From NCBI GenBank assembly GCA_009911185.1, contig QXWW01000008.1, positions 85,415 through 149,414 on the forward strand: a stretch of 64,000 nt of DNA. The letters are read 5' to 3'. Position numbers and translations under genes: made by a program. The stretch is from Lachnospiraceae bacterium. Lineage in GTDB: Bacteria; Bacillota; Clostridia; Lachnospirales; Lachnospiraceae. The notes beneath the pieces were generated by a model. The model had not been told where the DNA came from and did not search any database. It worked only from the letters and a program-made list of their open reading frames with translations. Below are positions 36,059-46,066 of the stretch, piece by piece; the stretch's first letter is position 1; each line of letters starts with the position of its first letter.

Positions 36059-39000
36059 TCAAATATTTTTCACCTTAGCAATATCTATCAGATTCAGCTT
36101 CCCGTCCTGCACGGCATGTTCTAAACTCTCTGCCAGGGCGTTTGCCGTATCCATAGCCGTGATACAGTAAACCCCCGTTTCAATTGCGTTGCGGCGAATC
36201 AGGAATCCATCGCGGTTCTTATCCCGCCCCTGGGTTGGCGTATCAATCACCAGGTCGATCTTGTGCCCCAAAATCAGATCCATCACATTGGGGGATTCCT
36301 GGGTAATCTTATTAATACGTCTCGCCTTTATTCCCCTCGCCTCTAAATATTTCGCGGTACTCCTGGTTGCGTATATCTTATAGCCCAGCGCTTCAAAACG
36401 CCTTGCCACATCTACCGCTTCCGGCTTATCCGCGTCTTTTACCGTCATAATCATCTGCTTATGCCTGGGAAGCTGCACGCCTGCTCCGAGAAACGCCTTA
36501 TAGAGGGCTTCATCAAAACTTCTGCCAATCCCCAGGCACTCTCCCGTAGATTTCATCTCCGGCCCCAGGCTGATTTCCGCTCCGCGAAGTTTCTCAAAGG
36601 AGAATACCGGCATTTTAATCGCTACATACTCTGCTTCCGGCGCAAGACCGGCAGGATAGCCCATGTCCTTTAAGGTATTTCCGATTATCACCCTGGCGGC
36701 AAGGTCTACAATCGGAATCCCCGTCACTTTACTGATATAGGGGACCGTGCGGGAGGAACGGGGATTTACCTCAATGACAAACACCTCCTCGTCCATGGCA
36801 ATAAACTGAATATTGATCAGTCCCACCACATGCAGGGCGCGGGCAAGCCGCCCAGTGTATTCCACAATCTTTTCTTTTACCTCCTGACTGATGGTAGGCG
36901 CCGGATAAACGGAAATACTGTCGCCGGAATGAACCCCGGTACGCTCAATATGCTCCATAATACCCGGAATTAAAATATCCGTTCCATCGCATACAGCATC
37001 CACTTCAATCTCTTTTCCCTGAAGATATTTGTCCACCAGAATGGGATGATCCTGAGCAATGCGGTTGATAATCTCCATAAACTCCTCAATCTCCTGGTCA
37101 GAATAGGCAATCTGCATCCCCTGCCCTCCTAACACATAGGAGGGACGCACCAGTACCGGATATCCGAGGCGGTTTGCAACCTCCTTCGCTTCCTCTGCCG
37201 TAAATACCGTTCCGCCTGCCGCACGCGGAATCTGTGTCTGCTCCAGAATTTTATCAAATAATTCACGGTCCTCCGCCGCATCCACATCCTCCGCCCTAGT
37301 ACCCAAAATAGGCACCCCCATCTTCATCAGGCTTTCGGTTAGTTTAATCGCCGTCTGGCCGCCGAACTGTACTACCGCTCCGTCCGGTTCTTCCAGGCGC
37401 ACAATGCTCTCCACATCCTCCGGCGTCAGCGGCTCAAAATACAATTTATCTGCAATATCAAAATCTGTCGACACGGTTTCCGGATTATTGTTCACAATAA
37501 TCGTCTCATAACCTTCCCGGGCAAACGCCCAGGTACAATGCACCGAACAATAATCAAACTCAATTCCCTGCCCGATCCGAATGGGACCGGAGCCTAAGAC
37601 AAGCACTTTTTTCTTTCCTCCGGTCTTTACCGCTTCATTTTCACTGCCGAAACAGGAATAATAATAAGGCGTCTGCGCCGCAAATTCCGCCGCGCAGGTA
37701 TCTACCATTTTAAAGGCTGCGGTAATCCCATTTGCATACCGCAGATCACGGATTTCTGCTTCTGATTTTCCAGTAAGCCTTGCAATCACATGATCGGGAA
37801 ACTCAATTCTTTTCGCTTCCTTTAAAAGTTCTGTCGTCAGTTCTTCTTGTTCCAGGCGTTCTTCCATTTCTACGAGTATGGCAATCTTATCGATAAACCA
37901 AGGGTCAATCATGGTAATTGCATGGATTTCGTCATAGGAGATTCCCTTGCGCAAAGCCTCTGCGATCACCCAGATTCTGCGGTCGTCTACTTTTTCCAGC
38001 TTCTTTAGCAGCTCTTTTCTCGAAAGAGCCGTAAAATCATAGGAACGCATACAGTCCACATGCTGTTCCAGGGAGCGGACCGCCTTCATGAGCGCGCCTT
38101 CAAAGTTGGTGCAAATGCTCATAACTTCTCCCGTAGCCTTCATCTGGGTCGTCAGGCTGCGTTTTGCCGTAATAAATTTGTCAAACGGCAATCGTGGAAT
38201 TTTCACCACGCAATAGTCGAGCATCGGTTCAAAACTGGCGTACGTTTTTCCCGTAATCGCATTTTTAATCTCATCCAGCGTGTAACCCAGCGCAATTTTT
38301 GCCGCCACTTTGGCGATTGGATACCCTGTCGCCTTGCTGGCCAGTGCGGAAGAACGGCTGACGCGGGGATTTACCTCAATGACGCAGTACTCAAAGCTTT
38401 CGGGATGAAGCGCATATTGTACATTACAGCCTCCGGTAATATTCAGCTCGGATATAATATTTAAAGCGGACGTCCGCAGCATCTGATATTCCTTATCGCC
38501 CAATGTTTGAGAGGGCGCGACCACAATGCTGTCTCCTGTGTGTACGCCCACCGGATCAATATTTTCCATATTACATACTGTGATACAGTTTCCGGCCGCA
38601 TCCCGCATCACCTCATATTCGATCTCTTTCCAGCCTGCGATACAGCGCTCTACCAGAACTTCTCCCACACGGCTTAAACGAAGCCCGTTAGTGAGTATGT
38701 CCACGAGTTCTGTTTCATTATGGGCGATACCGCCGCCGCTCCCCCCCAGTGTGAACGCCGGGCGAAGCACCACCGGATAACCGATGGTATTGGTAAACGA
38801 AATACCATCCCGCACATTGCGAACCACCAGAGAAGGCGCGCACGGCTCCCCGATTTTCTCCATGGTATCTTTAAATGCCTGACGGTCTTCCGCCTTAAAA
38901 ATAGTCTCGGCAGTTGTACCAATCAATTTCACATTATGTTCTTGCAGAAAACCAGATTCCGCCAACTCCATGCCCAAATTCAGCCCTGCCTGGCCGCCCA

Positions 39001-39268
39001 GAGTGGGAAGGACACTGTCCGGCCGTTCTTTCAATATAATCTGCTCTAATACTTTTACGGTCAGCGGCTCAATATAAACCTCGTCCGCAATATCCTTATC
39101 AGTCATAATCGTGGCTGGATTCGAGTTGACCAGTACGACTTCCACGCCTTCTTCTTTCAGAGAACGGCATGCCTGGGTTCCCGCATAGTCAAATTCCGCC
39201 GCCTGGCCGATTACAATAGGACCGGAACCAATTACTAATACTTTCTTAATTTCTGGATTTTTTGGCAT
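36059..39268 (-). CDS. carB: Carbamoyl-phosphate synthase large subunit
   Basis: 1,069 residues, the standard length. It has two homologous ATP-grasp halves (GSGPIVIGQAAEFDYAGTQA near the N-terminus; GSGPIRIGQGIEFDY at about residue 560) and a C-terminal MGS-type allosteric domain (about 940-1069; STAKYLEARGI, IDLVIDTPTQG). It uses ammonia from CarA with bicarbonate and two ATP to make carbamoyl phosphate for arginine and pyrimidine synthesis. Its ATG overlaps the carA stop in TAATG, and GGGAGG lies just upstream, so both subunits are translationally coupled. Confidence 0.98.
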   Translation of the reverse strand: MPKNPEIKKVLVIGSGPIVIGQAAEFDYAGTQACRSLKEEGVEVVLVNSNPATIMTDKDIADEVYIEPLTVKVLEQIILKERPDSVLPTLGGQAGLNLGMELAESGFLQEHNVKLIGTTAETIFKAEDRQAFKDTMEKIGEPCAPSLVVRNVRDGISFTNTIGYPVVLRPAFTLGGSGGGIAHNETELVDILTNGLRLSRVGEVLVERCIAGWKEIEYEVMRDAAGNCITVCNMENIDPVGVHTGDSIVVAPSQTLGDKEYQMLRTSALNIISELNITGGCNVQYALHPESFEYCVIEVNPRVSRSSALASKATGYPIAKVAAKIALGYTLDEIKNAITGKTYASFEPMLDYCVVKIPRLPFDKFITAKRSLTTQMKATGEVMSICTNFEGALMKAVRSLEQHVDCMRSYDFTALSRKELLKKLEKVDDRRIWVIAEALRKGISYDEIHAITMIDPWFIDKIAILVEMEERLEQEELTTELLKEAKRIEFPDHVIARLTGKSEAEIRDLRYANGITAAFKMVDTCAAEFAAQTPYYYSCFGSENEAVKTGGKKKVLVLGSGPIRIGQGIEFDYCSVHCTWAFAREGYETIIVNNNPETVSTDFDIADKLYFEPLTPEDVESIVRLEEPDGAVVQFGGQTAIKLTESLMKMGVPILGTRAEDVDAAEDRELFDKILEQTQIPRAAGGTVFTAEEAKEVANRLGYPVLVRPSYVLGGQGMQIAYSDQEIEEFMEIINRIAQDHPILVDKYLQGKEIEVDAVCDGTDILIPGIMEHIERTGVHSGDSISVYPAPTISQEVKEKIVEYTGRLARALHVVGLINIQFIAMDEEVFVIEVNPRSSRTVPYISKVTGIPIVDLAARVIIGNTLKDMGYPAGLAPEAEYVAIKMPVFSFEKLRGAEISLGPEMKSTGECLGIGRSFDEALYKAFLGAGVQLPRHKQMIMTVKDADKPEAVDVARRFEALGYKIYATRSTAKYLEARGIKARRINKITQESPNVMDLILGHKIDLVIDTPTQGRDKNRDGFLIRRNAIETGVYCITAMDTANALAESLEHAVQDGKLNLIDIAKVKNI

Positions 39269-40338
39269 TACTGATTCCCTCCCATCATATTGATAAAACG
39301 ATCAAACAAATATCCGCTGTCCTGCGGCCCCGGAGAAGCTTCCGGGTGAAACTGAACCGTAAAAATATTCTTTCCTGTATACTTCAGTCCTTCGTTGGTG
39401 CCGTCATTAACATTGATAAACGCCGGAACTGCTACTTTGGGATCCAAATGTTTGGCATCCACCACATACCCATGGTTCTGAGAAGAAATATACACTCTTC
39501 CGGTTTCCAAATCTTTCACCGGATGGTTGCCTCCGCGATGTCCGTATTTCATCTTATAAGAGTCCGCGCCATTGGCAAGCGCCATAAGCTGATGTCCCAG
39601 GCAGATGGCAAATATAGGAACGTCCGACTGGTATAATTTCTTAATTTCTTCAATAATGTCTCCGCATTCTTTCGGATCCCCAGGCCCATTGCTTAGCATA
39701 ATCCCGTCCGGTTTATCCTTTAGAATCTCCTCTGCACTGGTATGCGCCGGATATACGGTAACCTGGCATCCCCTGTCATTTAAAGATTTTGCAATATTCT
39801 TTTTTGCCCCAAAATCCATCAATGCCACGCGTTTTCCCCTGCCCTTTAGCTGATAAGGACTGCCTGTGGTAACTTTATCCACCACATTTCCTGTCGTATA
39901 TTGCTTCAGCCGGGGAAGAATCTCCTCCAGCCTGTAATTCTCCTTGATAGTTATCATGCCGTTCATAGTCCCTTTTTCCCTGAGAATCTTCGTCAGCGCC
40001 CTGGTATCAATCCCTGCAATTCCCGGAATATCATATTTCACCAGAAAATCCTGAATACTTCCCTCACTGCGGAAATTGCTGTGGTTTCTGGACAATTCCC
40101 TTACAATATAGCCATCCGCCCATGGTTTTTGAGATTCCATGTCTGGCGTAATTCCATAATTTCCGATTAATGGGTATGTCATGACGATTGCCTGTCCGGC
40201 ATAAGAAGGATCTGTCAGAACCTCAAGATAACCTGTCATAGATGTGTTAAAAACGATTTCACTGATAACTTCCCTGGAAGAACCGATACTGGTGCCTTCA
40301 AAAATAGTTCCATCCTCCAGTATTAGAAATGCTTTCAT
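39268..40338 (-). CDS. carA: Carbamoyl-phosphate synthase small (glutaminase) subunit
   Basis: 356 residues. The class I amidotransferase triad is visible: Cys246 in FAICLGHQ, His331 and Glu333 in FHPEA. The N-terminal CPSase domain starts FLILEDGTIFEG. The ATG at 40338 is preferred because AGGGCGG precedes it and the protein then has the usual length; upstream extension is not supported. It delivers ammonia from glutamine to CarB. The structured segment at 40424-40615 begins 86 bases upstream. Confidence 0.97.
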   Translation of the reverse strand: MKAFLILEDGTIFEGTSIGSSREVISEIVFNTSMTGYLEVLTDPSYAGQAIVMTYPLIGNYGITPDMESQKPWADGYIVRELSRNHSNFRSEGSIQDFLVKYDIPGIAGIDTRALTKILREKGTMNGMITIKENYRLEEILPRLKQYTTGNVVDKVTTGSPYQLKGRGKRVALMDFGAKKNIAKSLNDRGCQVTVYPAHTSAEEILKDKPDGIMLSNGPGDPKECGDIIEEIKKLYQSDVPIFAICLGHQLMALANGADSYKMKYGHRGGNHPVKDLETGRVYISSQNHGYVVDAKHLDPKVAVPAFINVNDGTNEGLKYTGKNIFTVQFHPEASPGPQDSGYLFDRFINMMGGNQ

Positions 40339-40423
40339 GTATTTACCGCCCTTTCTTTCATTTGCCTGTTTTTTACAAAAAAAAAAGAGTTTACATTCTT
40401 TTTCTTTATAAGGGTCTTTGATC

Positions 40424-40615
40424 ACTCCGGCGGCTACTGCCAATTAACTTTACGTAGAATAAATGTTCCTCTGCACGGCGCAGGAATGAGAGACAGCGGC
40501 GCTACAACGATTAATAACATCGCGGCAGATGGAAATTCAGGCAGGTAGAACATCGATAATGAACCGCCGGAGTACTATATGCCTAAATTGAAAAAATTTT
40601 AGCACATTTTTTTTT
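40424..40615 (+). ncRNA. Candidate structured non-coding RNA (or carA leader on the minus strand)
   Basis: A long-range stem closes about 150 bases: ACTCCGGCGG (40424-40433) pairs with CCGCCGGAGT (40564-40573). It continues with CTACTGCC (40434-40441) against GGCAGGTAG (40540-40548, one bulged G), then AATT/AATT, leaving a 15-base bulge on one side. Inside is a hairpin TTC..CTGC/GCAG GAA (40466-40486) and a CGAT/ATCG hairpin. On the plus strand a weak hairpin (CTAAATT/AATTTTAG) and nine T residues follow at 40583-40615, which fits a terminator for a plus-strand RNA; no gene on that strand is present. No canonical promoter was found. On the minus strand the same fold would be a leader of carA. 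I cannot assign it to a known RNA family. Confidence 0.4.
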
Positions 40616-40752
40616 ATTTTGCAAGCCCCAGAAAAAAATAGCATACCTGCCCAGGCTTTCACCCGCAATAGATTATCCACTCCCATGCGGGATTTATAGC
40701 CAGCTGTAAAAGCTTCGCCGCTCTTTAAAATTTACATGCGGCTATGTATTTC

Positions 40753-41193
40753 CTATACTTTCTTATTAAAAACAGACAGATTTTCACTCTCCTCCAAACT
40801 GAAAAATTTCTCACGGTCATTATGCGGAAAGAGCATTTCCATGTAGAGATTTCCCAGAAGTTCTTTTACCGTCTCTGTATCCACTTCCGGGATTGGAAAT
40901 TCCTCCTTCTCCATTTTCCCAAGATTGGCAAGAACCGCCTCGATCTTCTGTCTATCCGGCTTCGGCTTCTCCATGACTGGCACCAGATGCAGCGGCACAA
41001 AATCTTTCTGCCCCTGTGCCCGCTCCGGCTGCAAAACAGGTTTCGCCTCCGGCATTTTATAGACAATATTTTTACATGTCTTCTCAAAACATTCCGGATC
41101 ATATTTGGAAAGGTATTTCAGATCCTCCACAGTCAATGTACGTTTATTATGTATCTTAATGTAAATATTTACCAAACGTGTATCTTTTCCCAT
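40753..41193 (-). CDS. Small hydrophilic protein of unknown function
   Basis: 146 residues, charged, with no membrane segment or signal. It contains a Pro/Lys-rich middle (MPEAKPVLQPERAQGQKDF) flanked by helical parts (TVEDLKYLSKYDPECFEKTC; DTETVKELLGNLYMEML). The ATG at 41193 has AGGAGG at 8 bases; a GTG two codons upstream is too close to that site. It lies between the structured RNA and a secreted protein gene. No family recognised. Confidence 0.65.
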   Translation of the reverse strand: MGKDTRLVNIYIKIHNKRTLTVEDLKYLSKYDPECFEKTCKNIVYKMPEAKPVLQPERAQGQKDFVPLHLVPVMEKPKPDRQKIEAVLANLGKMEKEEFPIPEVDTETVKELLGNLYMEMLFPHNDREKFFSLEESENLSVFNKKV

Positions 41194-41269
41194 TGCCACC
41201 CCTCCTGTTTACCAGACCTGCCCTTCGAATACTTCTTTAAAATAATTGTAGCCTGTCAGGGGCAGAAAG

Positions 41270-42517
41270 TCAACAACTTTGCCCCTGATACTGCTGCCAG
41301 TACCTCCTCTCATGGTACATTTCACCGTAGATTCGCATCATAGGAATCACTGGAAGCTTCGAGGCGCCGCTGTGATATCCCTCTCCGTGGTTCTGCCCAA
41401 ATAATTCCAGCGTAGACAGCGCGCAAATCCGGTCTACCGGATTACTGCACCTTTGATAGATCCGCGTACTGTAACAGGTGGCGGAGGATTCAAAAAGAAA
41501 ATACGTGTTCTCTCCGTCAACTGCCAATTCTTCCGCCATCGGAGGGAATTTACAGGAGTTATATTGATAATATAGTTTTTTTCCCGTAACGGGATCCTTA
41601 AAAACATCATAAAAGTAAATCTTTGAGTCAAAGTATCTCCCTCTGGAAGTAGTAACCGCCATATAGGTCTTTTCCGTTGTCTCAAGAAAGGCCACGCCGT
41701 TGGCAAATTGAGGGATCACAATCTCCTCCTGCTGTTCTAATCTGTATTCTCTTCCTTTTTCCGTCTCTTTTTCGAGAATGCAAAAACTTCTCAGAGAACC
41801 TTTTCTTTCCCTGCGATCGGAATAAGTTCCAACCCAAAGTTTATTATCGTGATAGGTGATAAAGGAGGCCACGCTGCCGCACGCTACCGTCTGATCGTAT
41901 TTTTTCAGCTCATAACTGCCCTGCTTCAAGTTTGCCGCATGTTTGATCACATCATAAGAAATCACGCTGCAGGTTCTGGTCGTACTTTTCGCAATCCAAA
42001 CATTCCTGCCGTCAAAGGTTACCCCTCCCACATGATTAATATCCGGTAAAACTATAGTCGTCAAAAGCCTGCGGTTTCCCGGATCCTCATTGGATAATAC
42101 ATACAGAACGGAATTGCTGACCTGGTATCCCTTTCTGGTTTTTCCGTATTTTCCGCCGTTATCGTATGCGGTAACGAGCATATAATCCCCCGTCACGCAG
42201 ATTCCCTGGGGCACCATCTGGCTGCAGGCTTCTCCCAACACGTCCGTAACTTCGAGTCCCGGCACCGCTGTGGATGCCTTTCTATTATAAAAGGAAGCAA
42301 ATTGACGGTAACGGTTTAAGGTATTTTGAAATTTCTTTTCATATCGGAATCTCGTACTGGTAAATATATCATTCTGCACTTCTTTTTCTATTTTATGGAA
42401 AAAGGAAACGACCGCATGAAACCGGTTTTCCGACCTCAGAAAACCGCATACAGCCGTTATCATATATAAAATCACACCGCATTTTAATATTACATCTTTA
42501 TTACACATTTTTCTCAT
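41270..42517 (-). CDS. Secreted or anchored protein, possibly beta-propeller-like, unknown function
   Basis: 415 residues after a start at 42517 (AAGGCGG precedes the ATG). A single hydrophobic helix lies near residues 8-25. The rest has strand-turn patterns with repeated G(V/L)-F-(D/N)-(G)-N-(K/N)-(V/L)-W-(V/I) units (VTFDGRNVWIAKST, ITYHDNKLWVGTYS, ELAVDGENTYFLFE), as in beta-propeller proteins. No enzymatic motif was seen. It lies 126 bases downstream of coaBC in the same direction and may have its own AT-rich promoter. Function unknown. Confidence 0.6.
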   Translation of the reverse strand: MRKMCNKDVILKCGVILYMITAVCGFLRSENRFHAVVSFFHKIEKEVQNDIFTSTRFRYEKKFQNTLNRYRQFASFYNRKASTAVPGLEVTDVLGEACSQMVPQGICVTGDYMLVTAYDNGGKYGKTRKGYQVSNSVLYVLSNEDPGNRRLLTTIVLPDINHVGGVTFDGRNVWIAKSTTRTCSVISYDVIKHAANLKQGSYELKKYDQTVACGSVASFITYHDNKLWVGTYSDRRERKGSLRSFCILEKETEKGREYRLEQQEEIVIPQFANGVAFLETTEKTYMAVTTSRGRYFDSKIYFYDVFKDPVTGKKLYYQYNSCKFPPMAEELAVDGENTYFLFESSATCYSTRIYQRCSNPVDRICALSTLELFGQNHGEGYHSGASKLPVIPMMRIYGEMYHERRYWQQYQGQSC

Positions 42518-42643
42518 AAGTTTGCCGCCTTTGTAATATTTTAACAATTATCTTATCATCGCATTTAGTATAACCCATATTTTTATAGACAGCATTAATA
42601 AAAAATGTATAAATTGTAAACATTTTTATGGATATTTTTTCCT

Positions 42644-43873
42644 TTATGAAATATTTTTCCCGTCACTTTTTCGGCGTATGTTCTCTAATATGGCGTCCAG
42701 GACCTTGTCCGCCGCTTCTTCTTTACTCATCTTATCCAAAGAAATAGTTTGCGTATCTGTGATAAGGGTGAGCACATTCGTATCTGTCCCAAATCCGGCG
42801 CCTTCCACCTTAAGATTATTCGCCGCCACCAAATCCAGATGCTTCTTTTGAAGTTTCCTTCTGGAATTATCCACCAAATCGCGCGTCTCCATAGAAAAAC
42901 CACACAAAAAAGCGTGAATCTCTCTTTTTTCTTTCCTTCTTCCCAACTCTGCCAAAATGTCCCTGGTCGGCTCCAGTGCAATACTGGCTGCGGCGCCTGC
43001 TTTCTTAATTTTATCCTCCGCAGCTTCGGCGGGGCGGTAATCCGCAACAGCAGCCGCCTTAATTATGATATCCGCAGAGGCGGCGCGCGCCGTCACCGCC
43101 TGGTACATCTCTTCTGCAGTCACTACGTTCACCATTTCCACAAACATTGGCGGCTGTATAGCGGCTGCCCCGCTCACCAAAGTCACCTCCGCCCCCCGCA
43201 GCATCGCCTGCCTTGCCAGGGCATATCCCATCTTTCCTGTGGAATGATTGGTAATATAGCGCACCGGATCTATGGCTTCCCGGGTGGCCCCGGCCGTTAC
43301 CAGCACTTTCTGGCCCTGCAGATCCTTTTCGCAGGCAAGCTCACGCAGTATATGTTCCACCAGAACTTCCTCGGACGGCAGTTTCCCATCCCCGATATCT
43401 CCATTTGCAAGCATTCCTTTGTCTGGCAATATGATAGAATAATTAAAATTTTCTAACTTTTGCAGGTTATCCTGCACAATTGGATTGTGATACATATTAT
43501 GATTCATAGCCGGTGCAATCAGAGTTTTGCAGGTACATGCCATGACGGTGGTGCTTAACATATCGTCTGCAAGCCCTCCTGCAATTTTCCCAATGATATT
43601 TGCCGTAGCAGGCGCCACCAATACCAGATCAGCCTGTTTTGCCAGCGCCACGTGCTCTACGGAAAATTCAAAATTACGATCAAACGTATCAATCAGACAT
43701 TTATTCCCTGTGAGCGTCTCAAATGTAGTGGCTGTAATAAAATTTGTGGCGTTCTCTGTCATCAGTACATGAACCTGGCAGCGCATCTTTTTCAGCATTC
43801 GCGCCACATTTGGCATTTTATAAGCGGCGATCCCCCCTGTCACCGCCAGCAGCACTGTTTTTCCTTGCAGCAT
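42644..43873 (-). CDS. coaBC: Bifunctional CoaBC (PPC synthetase/decarboxylase)
   Basis: 409 residues. The CoaC half has the flavin-binding GGIAAYK and PAMNHNMY motifs; the CoaB half has DPVRYITNHSTGKMG and AVADYRP. It converts 4'-phosphopantothenate plus cysteine to 4'-phosphopantetheine. Oddity: the CoaC loop reads LANGDIGDGK, with Asn157 at the place where the usual ACGDxGxG motif supplies the catalytic Cys. The ATG at 43873 follows AAAGGAA; a longer frame upstream is not supported. It is the last gene of the pantothenate operon, 40 bases behind panD. Confidence 0.93.
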   Translation of the reverse strand: MLQGKTVLLAVTGGIAAYKMPNVARMLKKMRCQVHVLMTENATNFITATTFETLTGNKCLIDTFDRNFEFSVEHVALAKQADLVLVAPATANIIGKIAGGLADDMLSTTVMACTCKTLIAPAMNHNMYHNPIVQDNLQKLENFNYSIILPDKGMLANGDIGDGKLPSEEVLVEHILRELACEKDLQGQKVLVTAGATREAIDPVRYITNHSTGKMGYALARQAMLRGAEVTLVSGAAAIQPPMFVEMVNVVTAEEMYQAVTARAASADIIIKAAAVADYRPAEAAEDKIKKAGAAASIALEPTRDILAELGRRKEKREIHAFLCGFSMETRDLVDNSRRKLQKKHLDLVAANNLKVEGAGFGTDTNVLTLITDTQTISLDKMSKEEAADKVLDAILENIRRKSDGKNIS

Positions 43874-43913
43874 TTTCTGTTTCCTTTCCTCTTCACTCTT
43901 TACCGTGTCCCGT

Positions 43914-44297
43914 TCATCCAATCTGGCCATGTTTTTCGTAGGTGGTAATCCGGGAAATGTTATTTTCCTCATCCACAAATACGACCTGAGGCTTAAACTC
44001 AGCCGCTTCCTCCGGGGTCATCTGGGCATATGCCATAATAATTACGTGATCACCCGCCAATACCTGCCTTGCAGCCGCTCCATTGAGACAGATCATACCG
44101 CTTCCAGGTTCTCCGGCAATCGTATACGTCTCAAAGCGATTGCCATTTTCTATATCGACAATCTGGACGTTCTCGTACTCTAAAATTCCCGCCGCTTCCA
44201 TGAGCATGGGGTCAACCGTAATGCTTCCCACATAATTAAGCTCCGCCTGCTTCACCACTGCGCGGTGGATTTTTCCTTTTAATATTTTTAAATACAT
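43914..44297 (-). CDS. panD: Aspartate 1-decarboxylase proenzyme
   Basis: 127 residues, the standard length. It self-cleaves between Gly24 and Ser25 (NYVGSITVD) to form the pyruvoyl cofactor, then makes beta-alanine from aspartate. The chosen start ([12 protein letters not shown]) has AAAGGAG in front. It lies between panC and coaBC in the operon and supplies beta-alanine to PanC. Confidence 0.97.
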   Translation of the reverse strand: MYLKILKGKIHRAVVKQAELNYVGSITVDPMLMEAAGILEYENVQIVDIENGNRFETYTIAGEPGSGMICLNGAAARQVLAGDHVIIMAYAQMTPEEAAEFKPQVVFVDEENNISRITTYEKHGQIG

Positions 44298-44345
44298 GAA
44301 TGTACTCCTTTCGGGCCTTATGCAATCGCTTATACTCACAGCATC

Positions 44346-45191
44346 TTACGGACAAAAACTGAAATTGTCAATCAGTCTGGTACTGCCGATATACACTGCC
44401 GTGGCGGTTAGAACAGGGCTTTCAATCCTGGTTACATTTTCCAATGTCCCGGCGTCCACAATTTCCACATAATCAATTCTTGCCAGAGGTTCTGTCTTCA
44501 TATTTCTCACAATCGCTTCCTTCACCGTTGCGGCGTCCCGCTCTCCCGCTTTCATCATCTCTTCCCCAAGCAGCAGGGATTTATGGAGAATCAGGGCCGC
44601 CTTGCGCTCCTCACTGCTCAGATAGGTATTCCGGGAACTCAAGGCAAGACCGTCCTGCTCTCTCACAATCGGACAGCCTACAATGGTAATATCAAAATTC
44701 AGGTCGCGTGTCATCCGGCGGATGACAGCAAGCTGCTGGGCGTCCTTCTCTCCAAAATACGCCCTATCCGGCGAAACAATATGAAACAACTTTGTCACTA
44801 CCGTACAGACGCCCCGGAAATGCGTGGGCCTGGTCTTGCCGCACAAGCCCTTAGTAAGGCTGTCCATATCCACAAATGTACAGTTGTCCTTAACATACAT
44901 CTCTTCCGCCTCCGGGTGGAACACCAAAGAGGCTCCGGCTTCCTCGCAGAGCGCCGCATCCCTTCTAAGATCCCGGGGATAGCTGGCTAAATCTTCATTT
45001 ACTCCAAATTGCGTGGGATTTACAAAATCACTGACCACGACCCTGTCATTTTCGCTGACAGCCCTTACTATCAGGCTCTTATGTCCCTCATGGAGATACC
45101 CCATTGTAGGCACAAGCCCTACGCTCAGCCCTGCCTTTCTCCATTCTCTGAGAATAGCCCGCAGCTCTTCTATACTTTGTACAATCTGCAT
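44346..45191 (-). CDS. panC: Pantothenate synthetase
   Basis: 281 residues. The adenylation motifs PTMGYLHEGH (HxGH type), DFVNPTQFG, FGEKDAQQLAVI and SSRN are all present. It joins pantoate and beta-alanine with ATP. The ATG at 45191 follows GGAGG by 5 bases; an upstream ATG four codons away is less well placed. It lies 24 bases behind panB. Confidence 0.97.
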   Translation of the reverse strand: MQIVQSIEELRAILREWRKAGLSVGLVPTMGYLHEGHKSLIVRAVSENDRVVVSDFVNPTQFGVNEDLASYPRDLRRDAALCEEAGASLVFHPEAEEMYVKDNCTFVDMDSLTKGLCGKTRPTHFRGVCTVVTKLFHIVSPDRAYFGEKDAQQLAVIRRMTRDLNFDITIVGCPIVREQDGLALSSRNTYLSSEERKAALILHKSLLLGEEMMKAGERDAATVKEAIVRNMKTEPLARIDYVEIVDAGTLENVTRIESPVLTATAVYIGSTRLIDNFSFCP

Positions 45192-45215
45192 GTTTTCCTC
45201 CATTCTGCGTATCTC

Positions 45216-46043
45216 TCAATACAGCTTTTCTATCACTTCATCATCTATCTTAAAGGTGTGTTCTTCCGCCGGAAACGCGCCCGATTCCACTTCTTCTATA
45301 TATTTCCGGAACGCCTCCTTCATCAAATTGCCAATATCCGCAAACTGTTTCACAAATTTGGGTTTAAAATTGCCGAACATGGCCAGCATATCCTGGTATA
45401 CTAAAACCTGCCCGTCGCATTCCGCCCCGGCGCCAATTCCGATCGTGGGAATGTGAAGCTGCTCTGTCACGAGCTTTGCAAGCCTTGCCGGAACACATTC
45501 CAATACTACGGCTGCCGCCCCGGCCGCTTCAATCGCCCTGGCATCCTCTAAGAGCTTTCTGGCCGCCTCTTCTGTTTTCCCCTGCACTTTAAATCCTCCA
45601 AAGGCATTTAACGACTGCGGCGTCAGTCCAAGATGCGCCACCACCGGAATCGACGCTGCCGTAATCGCGCGGATATGTTCGGCAAACTCTTTTCCACCCT
45701 CCAGTTTGACCGCATTAGCCCTGCCCTCCTTCATCAGCCTGCCCGCGTTTAAGACTGCATCATAGACAGAAGTCTGGTAAGACATAAAGGGCATATCCGC
45801 CACTACCATAGTATCTTTTACGCCTCTTGCAACCGCCCTTGTATGATGAATCATATCCTCCATCGTCACAGACAGAGTATCTTCGTATCCAAGCATCACC
45901 ATACCCAGAGAATCCCCCACCAGAATCATATTGATTCCTGCCTCGTCAATTAACTTCGCCATAGAATAATCATAGGCCGTAAGCATGGTAATCTTTTCTC
46001 CCCGCTCTTTTGCCCGCTGTATTGTTATCACTGTATTCTTCAT
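45216..46043 (-). CDS. panB: Ketopantoate hydroxymethyltransferase
   Basis: 275 residues. Typical motifs: [42 protein letters not shown] and IGIGAG. It transfers a hydroxymethyl group from methylene-THF to ketoisovalerate. Start at 46043 follows AAGGTGG. It lies 23 bases behind the PanG-like gene. Confidence 0.97.
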   Translation of the reverse strand: MKNTVITIQRAKERGEKITMLTAYDYSMAKLIDEAGINMILVGDSLGMVMLGYEDTLSVTMEDMIHHTRAVARGVKDTMVVADMPFMSYQTSVYDAVLNAGRLMKEGRANAVKLEGGKEFAEHIRAITAASIPVVAHLGLTPQSLNAFGGFKVQGKTEEAARKLLEDARAIEAAGAAAVVLECVPARLAKLVTEQLHIPTIGIGAGAECDGQVLVYQDMLAMFGNFKPKFVKQFADIGNLMKEAFRKYIEEVESGAFPAEEHTFKIDDEVIEKLY

Positions 46044-46066
46044 TAAACCACCTTCCCGGCTCATTT

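Noticed and set aside
40339..40423. PyrR-type attenuator of carAB
   Set aside because: No PyrR-binding consensus and no hairpin followed by a T-run in the carA direction was seen; the T10 on the minus strand is not preceded by a stable stem.
40744..41343. 199-codon plus-strand frame near the small unknown gene
   Set aside because: It is antisense to the gene at 40753-41193, which has AGGAGG and protein-like composition; the plus-strand product is rich in His, Phe and Cys as antisense frames often are.
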